DNA of 64,000 nt, taken from the NCBI GenBank assembly GCA_036250195.1, contig JAVHZZ010000001.1:375516707-375580706 (forward strand), written 5' to 3'. Of the stretch, positions 56,892 to 64,000 are shown one piece after another. Both the position numbers and the translations under genes were made by a program. A model generated the notes under the pieces. The model searched no databases, was not told where the DNA came from, and saw nothing but the letters and a program-made list of their open reading frames with translations. Source of the stretch: Mixophyes australis (taxonomy: Eukaryota > Chordata > Amphibia > Anura > Limnodynastidae). Numbering within the stretch: the stretch's first letter is position 1; each line of letters begins with the position of its first letter.

Positions 56892-57321
56892 CAGGCCCGG
56901 CGCTCCCATTAGGCAAGGTTAGGCACTTGCCTAGGGCGCCGGGCTCTGGAGGGCGCCACAGAATGAAAATTACCTTAAAACTGTGCGGCGACCGCTGACT
57001 ATACCTGTCACGGCCGCCGAGCAGCATTCAGATACATCCACGGGGAGGGGGGAAGAGACTATTACTCACCACCGGCGCCTCTCTGCTCCGTCTCCTCCCC
57101 TCCACTCACTGACTGTCGGGCCGTGATGATGATGTCACAGCCCGACAGTGTCAGTGAGTGGAGGGGAGGAGACGGAGCAGAGAGGCGGCGGTGGTGAAGC
57201 AAGGTAAGGAAAGACGGGGGGAGGAGGGAGGAGGAGGGCGACGATTTTTGCGGGGGGGGGGGGGGGGGGCGCCGAATTTGACAAAATGCCTAGGGCGCAA
57301 TGGACCCTAGCACCGGCCCTG
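56892..57321. mobile_element. hAT-type MITE, CAGGGCCGG family, with 54-bp hairpin
   Basis: Starts CAGGCCCGGCGCTCCCATT, ends GGACCCTAGCACCGGCCCTG. ATCTTTCC is repeated exactly on both sides (56884-56891 and 57322-57329). The arms 57,068-57,121 and 57,140-57,196 (CTCCTCCCCTCCACTCACTG and complement) make a strong hairpin. A run of about 18 G lies at 57,252. No coding. Confidence 0.93.
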
Positions 57322-57329
57322 ATCTTTCC

Positions 57330-60027
57330 ACAATACCTTGATATGGGTTTTTCAAATATCCGATGATAAATAAACAAAAACAGTCATTACTATAAAATAG
57401 TGAGGAGTTATATTTATTAAATGTGTTTTTTGAAACCTAAGTTACATTACCGATTAAAAATGTAGCTTTCAGTATATGCAGCTTAGCTCTTTCCTCGTAG
57501 CCTACATCTTATTTTAACTTTTACATTTATTATTTAGATTTTGGAATCACTTAAGACAAAATGTAATAGTTTATTAAATATTCTCTGTGTTGTGTGGAAA
57601 ATGGAAATCTAGAGGGAAGTTTTGGGGAAATGTGCAGCTAACACAACATTAAACTATGAAGTCATTTTTAAATGTTCGCTCAGTTTTGTTTTTATGAATC
57701 TAATGTAGATTTTTCCATATAGTAATTTAAACAATTGTGTATTCACATGACTAGTTATAATGCTTTATATATAATTGTAAAATACTTAGTTATATATGTT
57801 AAAGTCGGAGCATGGTTTGGTACATTCAAGCTTAATCATAAGTCTGCTTGTAATCTTTAATGCATTTCAGTGAATGGTCTGGGAGTTTTACATCAATGGT
57901 ATATTCAAAAAGTCTTCAACTCTCCAGCTCGGAATGTATACTCCCTTGTGGTTGTACTTTCTCCAGTGGTACGTTGAATGGAGTGTGGACAGTGCTCAAA
58001 ATTGTCATTTATTACTTACAATGAGGACTCAATGTCAGTACATATGGTAGTGACTTCAAATGCCAAAAATAAAAAAATTATGGTCCTCATAATCATTAAT
58101 CAACAATGATGGTCCAGGCTGCATTCATCCATTGGTTAATATTACAAAGGTCAATGTGCCACAGGAGGCTGTACAAGGAGTTTGTTGAACACTATTGTCA
58201 TATGAATTATCATTGATATTGTTGATCTTAGTAAATGTGGCCTCAGTTCACAATCTGTATACACTAAACATAAAACATGCTGTGTTCCAGATATGCTTTG
58301 TGCTTGAGTGTGTTTATCCTATATTATATATTAGTCAATTATTTCTATATCAGTCATTCAAGATGTGGTCCTCATTCTGTTCTGAATTGATGATATATGT
58401 TTATGTGATGATAATGACTATAAAATTATTGTTACTAATATTATTTTTTTTAACTGTTTTTATTGTATACAACACAGAAAATAACAATAAAAACATAAGG
58501 TATACAAAGTATCCGTCAAACTTGTATACATAGCTTATATTTAGCTTTTTTTAAAAGGTTTAAACATATATCTTTGGTATTGTTCCTTTAATCTTCTATC
58601 ATGATATAGTACTGTATTGGCTGAAAGTTCTGGAAAGGATTTAAACACAAGCTCAACCATTAAATTGCATATATAGTTAACAAGACACAAACAAAACATA
58701 AATGTGGAACAAAACAAAAACAAAAACAAACTACTACATAGAACAACAACAACCTAATTCATATGCTTCACTTTTTTTCATCCTTTTGGCAAAAGTTAAT
58801 CAAACATCAATTGCTTTAGTAAAGAGAAGATGTATTGTGGAGAAGAAGGAAGGATGGAGAGGAGGGAGACCAGTAGAGGGCGAACATAAATACACAAAAA
58901 CAGTATACAAAAATCAAAGTAATTAATTTTTTCTAAGCAGATACCATTCTATTGTCTTGTATTCATTCAGAACATTGGCTTGTACAGTTTCATCCAGAGA
59001 TTCAATATATAATCCCCATTTTTTATTTTAAAAAAATTCACCCCTTTTTCTATTATTATTTTATTCTTAAAGCATCAACATAGTTTTCCACAGCGCTGTA
59101 CAGAGGGGTGACAAACTTCCTCATTAGATGGGTCCTCCTTCTACGATGAGTCAGTATACTGTTTTTTGGTCCTAGAGTTGCACAGGCAGAACGTAACTTA
59201 TCCCAACTTAGTGAATCTCTACATTTCTCTTTCTGTGTTGCAGAGTGACGCTGTTATACATGAATGCATTTTAATAGCAAAATATTGAAAAGCAAAAATT
59301 AGTTAAGCAGAGAACACAATAAACATAAAAACAAAAAAATATTGGAATAAGATCCTTATTGCATATTGCTTCTGCAGCTAAAATAATGCAACGGATCATC
59401 CATAGGGTTCACTGAAACAGTGCTGGTTGGAAACTTGCTTTATTTGCCAATGCATTTTTAACAAACGTAATTTGGCATCCCTGTTTTATTAAATAAGAAG
59501 AGTCCTGTAAAATACATATTGTTTTTTGTTTTGTTTCTAACATACAAAGTTTCAGTATAATGTCTCTTTAATTCTGCATCCTTTATATAATGTTGGCAAA
59601 GTAGAATAGTAAACAGATTATTTAAAGGATTTTATTACACCACTAAATCACAAAGTGGCTTGTGGTTAGAAAATACTGTGCAAAGAAATCTTTGCTGATT
59701 CATAATGTTTACTTATTTTTCACTTTTCAGCTATTTGGTTTCAATTAAGTCAATAAAACGTTTTAAAGTATACAGAAATAGGCAGAATACATTCAAGTTT
59801 TATGATTACAAAGTTACAGTAGTTTCTTTTAGAACACTTGCTATATGTGTGTCATCCAAATCATGTTATTTTTAGCATAATTAGTTAACGTAAATAAGAG
59901 TCCAGCCAATGCCAAGTTTTTGCTGGTACATAAATACGACCTGGGAATTAGACCAGGGGGTAAATGTATCAAAGTCCGTTTTTTTCATCTCGCGGGAGAT
60001 CGGCGTCTTTGCAGGTAAAATTTAAAG
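57330..60027. other. Gene-free stretch
   Basis: AT-rich. From 58,447 TTTTTTAACTGTTTTTATTG opens a stretch reading like the minus-strand 3' end of a poly(A) retroposon, with GCGCTGTACAGAGGGGTGAC at 59,093. It cannot be assigned. A half foldback (GGGGGTAAATGTATCAAAGT) lies at 59,959. No gene is seen. Confidence 0.35.
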
Positions 60028-60545
60028 CGGTGATGGCTTGTACAGGCAAATATTTGATGTCACCACCCTTTGCCTTCAAAACAGCATCAATGAATGAATT
60101 CCTTTAGGCACACGTGCAGACAGTTTTTGAAGGAACTTGGCAGGGAGGTTGTTTCAAACATCTTGGAGAACTAACCACAGATCTGTGGATGTAGGCTTGC
60201 TCAAATTCTGCTGCCCCTTAATGTAATTCCAGACAGACTTGATGATGTTGAGATCAGGGCTCTGTGGGGGCCATGTCATCACTTCCAGGACTCCTTGTTC
60301 TTCTTTACGATGAGCATAGTTCTTAATGACATTAGCTGTATGTTTGGGTTCTTTGTCCTGCTGCAGAATAAATTTGAAGCCAATCAGACGCCTCCCTGAT
60401 GGTATTACCTGATAGATAAGTACCTGGCTGTATTTCTCAGCATTGAGGACACCATTAATCCTGACCAAATCCCCAACTCCATTTGCTGAAATTCAGCCCC
60501 AAACTGGCAAGGAACCTCCACCATACATCACTGTTGCCTGCAGAC
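60028..60545 (-). pseudogene. Tc1/mariner transposase, C-terminal part
   Basis: The minus-strand frame 60468-60154 reads INGVLNAEKYSQVL, FILQQDKEPKHTANV and WPPQSPDLNIIKSVWNYIKG, then LPAKFLQKLSARVPKGI after a frame change. The second catalytic aspartate lies in the QQDKEPKH block. In SPDLNIIKSVW the position that is usually the third acid reads lysine. The N-terminal half and the terminal inverted repeats are missing, so the copy is dead. It is a different Tc1 lineage from the one at 20,383. Confidence 0.88.
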
Positions 60546-61584
60546 ACTCATTACATGGTGCCCTACTGACTTCAGCAAGCCCTGGCCACCTTAAATTTCT
60601 TGGGTATGCTGGCGCTTGTAGTACTAAAAGTACTAGCATGCCTTGGCATGCTGGGACATGTAGTTCACACACTATGATAAAATAAACTTTGCATAAATAA
60701 ACTCACAGAGACTTGTTCAATACCAAGATGCAATGAGAACGACCACCAAAAGACATTGAATTAATATTTGTAGACTGGGAAATTCCCACGCCCTGACCTT
60801 AATCCCATGCTCTGGGTTTCCTTGCCATAGTGCCACCAGCCTGGCTGGCATAACTGGTGCTTTTATCTGCATTTTTGGGGGGACCTTATGCTTTTTGTCC
60901 TCTGATTTCGCTGGTACCAGCCTAGACTAGCAGCGCTAATACAGATTTCACTTTTTTTCAGATTTTTTTTGGGGGGGAATGGGGTGGGGTTGGAGGGGTT
61001 GTATGTTATCTCTATTTATTTATTTTAATGCAACTGCTAATGATCAATTGAATAAGCACATATCTTGCACCAGGAGGAAAGAAGGCATAACAGATACACC
61101 TCCTTAGAGCTATATCTGTGCTTGCTCCCACAATGCAAGATGTGTGGAACACCCTTACTGTACAGGGGCCCTGTCAGCCCGCCCTTTCCCGCAACCATTT
61201 CCTCCTCTTTAAACGTAGAGAAGCGCAACTGACAGACACATCTAAGTCTGCACACAGACTTAGACAACGCATTTGCACAGTACGGAAAGGCTCAAAGGGC
61301 CTGATTCATAAAGGATTGCAAATACCGATACGTGTCGTATTTTGCGTTAAATTGCACTGCACATGTCCAGAAATGGACAATATGGCAGTGAACACAAGTA
61401 CATCCAATTGATCTTCGAGCTCAATGGACACTTACTACCGCCTACCATTAAATGGGAGAAAGAGGCACATGCACATAGTCAGTGTACAGTAAGGGCGTGC
61501 CAAACTTGAGCTTTAAACAATTTAAACAATATTTAAACAAAAACAAATGGAATCACTTTCACAATAAACATTTTCAGTACAGTC
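60546..61584. other. Gene-free stretch with a half foldback
   Basis: CTGGCGCTTGTAGTACTAAA and ACTAGCATGCCTTGGCATGC near 60,610-60,650 are small palindromes. GGGCCTGATTCATAAAGG at 61,298 is one end of the GCCTGATTCA foldback type. No coding signal. Confidence 0.4.
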
Positions 61585-63303
61585 AGTTATGCTACTTTTC
61601 TGAAGAATATTAAGATAAATAAAGCTCCAGGTCCAGATGGCATGCACCCAAGGGTCCTTATGGAGTTAAACTCGGAAATAGCTAGACCGCTATTCTTAAT
61701 TTTCAGAGATTCAATCTCATCAGGCTCAGTACCAAGGGATTGGCGATAGCAGATGTGGTGCCGTTGTTTAAAAAGGGGACGAGATCACAACCAGAGAATT
61801 ATAGACCTGTAAGCCTGACATCAATAGTGGGGAAACTACTGGAAGGTATTTTAAGGGACAGTATTCAGGATTACTTGGTACACAATAAAATTATTAGTGG
61901 GAATCAACATGGATTTGTGAGGGATAGGTCATGTCAAACTAATCTAATTAGTTTCTACGAGGAAGTTAGTGGGAACTTAGACCAGGGCAGGACAGTAGAT
62001 GTGGTCTACTTAGATTTTGCAAAGGCCTTTGATACAGTGCCACACAAGAGGTTGGTTTACAAAATAAGGGAACTGGGTCTAGGAATCAAAATTTGTACTT
62101 GGATCGAAAACTGGTTAGAGAATAGGGAACAGAGAGTTGTGATAAATGGAACATTTTCTAATTGGTCAAAAGTCTTAAGTGGAGTACCTCAAGGTTCCCT
62201 GCTGGGACCACTCCTTTTTAATATATTTATTAATGACCTTGGTGATGGTTTAGAGAGTAAAGTTTCTATTTTTACAGATGACACTAAGCTCTGTAAGGTA
62301 ATAAAATCAGAGCAAGATGTAGCTTCTCTACAGAGGGACTTAAATAAACTGGAGGATTGGGCGGCCAAATGGAATATGAGGTTTAACACAGATAAATGTA
62401 AGGTTATGCATTCAGGAATCAAAAACAAGAACGCAATCTATAAATTAAATGGAATTAATTTAGGAGAATCTATAATGGAAAAGGATTTGGGAGTGCTCGT
62501 AGACAGTAGACTTAGCAATAGTGCTCAATGTCAAGCAGCAGCTGCAAGGGCAAACAAAGTATTGGCATGCATAAAAAGGGGCATAGATGCAAGGGAAGAC
62601 AGTGTAATTTTGCCACTGTATAAATCGTTGGTAAGACCTCATCTTGAATATGCAGTACAGTTCTGGGCACCACTCTTTAAAAAAGATAATTTGTAACTAG
62701 AAAGGGTTCAGAGAAGGGCAACAAAATTGATAAAGGGTATGGAGTCATTAAGTTATGAGGAAAGGTTAGCCAGTTTAGGCATGTTTACTTTAGAAAAGAG
62801 GCGTCTAAGGGGAGATATGATTACTATGTACAAATACATTAGGGGTCAATACGGAGAGCTTTCATGGGAACTTTTTACCCCAAGGACCATACACAGGACA
62901 CTTGGTCATCCCCTAAGGTTAGAGGAGAGGAAATTTCACAACCAGCAAAGGAAGGGGTTCTTTACAGTAAGGGCAGTCAAGATATGGAATTCATTGCCAG
63001 GGAAGGTTGTGATGGCAGATTCAATAGATATGTTTAAGAAAGGGTTAGACAAATTTTTAGCGGAAAGGTGTATCCAGGGATACGACCGTTAATTTAAAAT
63101 AAAGGATAGTAGTGGATATAGGGTAAAAATTAGATTGCAATATTGAGTCTGGGGGGATTTTCAAAATTGAAACAGATTGGCGGTTGCCTACTCTGGATTA
63201 CTTTCTAATATAAGTGCAGGATCGCAGGAGATCCAAAATAGGTTGAACTTGATGGACTGGTGTCTTTTTTCAACCTCATCAACTATGTTACTATGTTACT
63301 ATG
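61585..63303 (+). mobile_element. CR1 LINE, 5'-truncated, best-preserved LINE in the window
   Basis: The copy opens within the RT fingers (KNIKINKAPGPDGMHPRVL), carries the rest of the RT and C-terminal region, and has a 3' UTR with a hairpin (GGTTGA at 63241, TCAACC at 63270) followed by TTACTATG octamer repeats ending at 63,303. The terminal hairpin plus octamers is the CR1 mode of 3'-end recognition. The upstream apurinic endonuclease and ORF1 are absent. Confidence 0.9.
61740..63092 (+). pseudogene. CR1 reverse transcriptase with one stop and one frameshift
   Basis: The frame gives VVPLFKKGTRSQPENYRPVS, then SGNQHGFVRDRSCQTNL, VVYLDFAKAFDTVPHKRL, GVPQGSLLGPLLFNIFINDL and the catalytic pair in SIFTDDTKL, where CR1 usually has alanine before DD. 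The C-terminal part [27 protein letters not shown] and WNSLP follows. A TAA at 62694-62696 splits the frame between residues 318 and 320. Near 61,744 a one-base change separates it from the finger region upstream. The copy is inactive but recent-looking, with few lesions. Confidence 0.92.
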
Positions 63304-64000
63304 CACATATTTAAAAACATTTTAAAAATATGAATTTACAAAAAGTTGAATGTATTAAAATTATTCTTTAACTATTTATATACACATCCTACAATAAAAA
63401 TGAAATTGGAATTTGGTCTTGGTCTCTGAATGCTTAACCTTATGGAATAATCAATAAATCAATGAATAAATTACATACAGACGTTAAACTATAACAATGA
63501 CAAAGCACATATGTGGCAAGCAGTTGATAGAACGACTTGGAGGGTATTTTGCTGCCCACCATTAATCCACATTGTAAATCTTTCAGAGCACTAATAATGT
63601 GACATTGAAGTAAAGACATTATTTAGAAAGATTGTCACTGGCACATTTGCTCAGTTTCTGACTTACTTTTAAACACTCAAAAAACATTCCTGTTTGTTCA
63701 CTGGTAGAGGAAACATTACTGCTCTGGAACTGCAATGAATCATAAATATGATCTTTTAAAAACGTAATCTGACATAGGAATATGTCAGTGTAGCTAATGG
63801 TCATATTTTACTACAAACAATGTCATAAAAAAGTTACTTCGATCTCAGTTTACAAAGTGTCATCGTCATTTGCAATTTTATTTAGTGGCCAGCAGCCTTT
63901 GATTTGCAGTGAACATTACAAATGAAAGATTTGTCCCTGGATCTTTTTGCCAATAACCCTGTTTTTAGTTTTGTTTTTGAAACGGAAAGATGCCAGGGGG
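63304..64000. other. Gene-free stretch at the window end
   Basis: AT-rich, with short chance frames and no repeat termini recognised. Confidence 0.4.

Overview
The window looks like intergenic DNA from a large anuran amphibian genome. I found no convincing host exon, rRNA or functional tRNA gene on either strand. Most of what can be named is mobile DNA. The mix points to a frog: a Penelope-like element, a sushi-type chromodomain Ty3/gypsy element, a DIRS-like element, CR1- and L2-like LINEs, tRNA-headed SINEs with a V-SINE-like centre, Tc1 elements, short-TIR hAT MITEs and foldback MITEs carrying the motif CAACCAATCAGATTCTAGCT. The assignment is inference from repeat style; no species is claimed.

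Layout. 1-4.3 kb: decayed Penelope-like retroelement on the minus strand (N-terminal ORF, RT with YIDD, GIY-YIG endonuclease, then a hammerhead-like motif). 5.85-5.98 kb: TA microsatellite, then a remnant of an older gypsy protease. 6,245-11,752: complete, very young sushi-type LTR retrotransposon with 644-bp LTRs differing at 2 sites and a CTGGA target duplication. 11.8-12.7 kb: L2-like LINE 3' end. 15.1-17.3 kb: a Helitron-like piece and a possible retroviral LTR. 17.3-19.2 kb: old CR1-like LINE split by two MITEs. 20.4-21.7 kb: Tc1 element bounded by TA. 22.9-25.9 kb: V-SINE-like SINE, foldback MITE, L2-like tail and a 77-bp minisatellite. 26-30.5 kb: DIRS-like RT/RNase H remnant, apparently interrupted by a candidate solo LTR. 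33.2-35.2 kb: three MITE-type insertions. 40-42.1 kb: a 2.1-kb hAT-type element with a minisatellite inside. 42.9-44.1 kb: second Penelope-type terminal region with a better hammerhead-like motif. 44.8-48.4 kb: L2 tail with nested MITE, solo gypsy LTR with perfect TSD, and more MITEs. 50.5-57.3 kb: hAT copies, tandem and purine tracts, L2 and SINE copies. 60-63.3 kb: Tc1 fragment and the best-preserved CR1 LINE.

The most informative system is the sushi element. Its sequence shows a 10-nt perfect complement between the site just after the 5' LTR and the predicted start of its own RNA (Tf1/sushi-type self-priming), and a GGGAAAC slippery heptamer at the gag-pol overlap, the heptamer known from PEG10. 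It nevertheless carries three coding lesions. The second theme is a set of hAT-type MITEs with exact 8-bp target duplications and long central hairpins; one of them has a paralogous empty site inside this same window.
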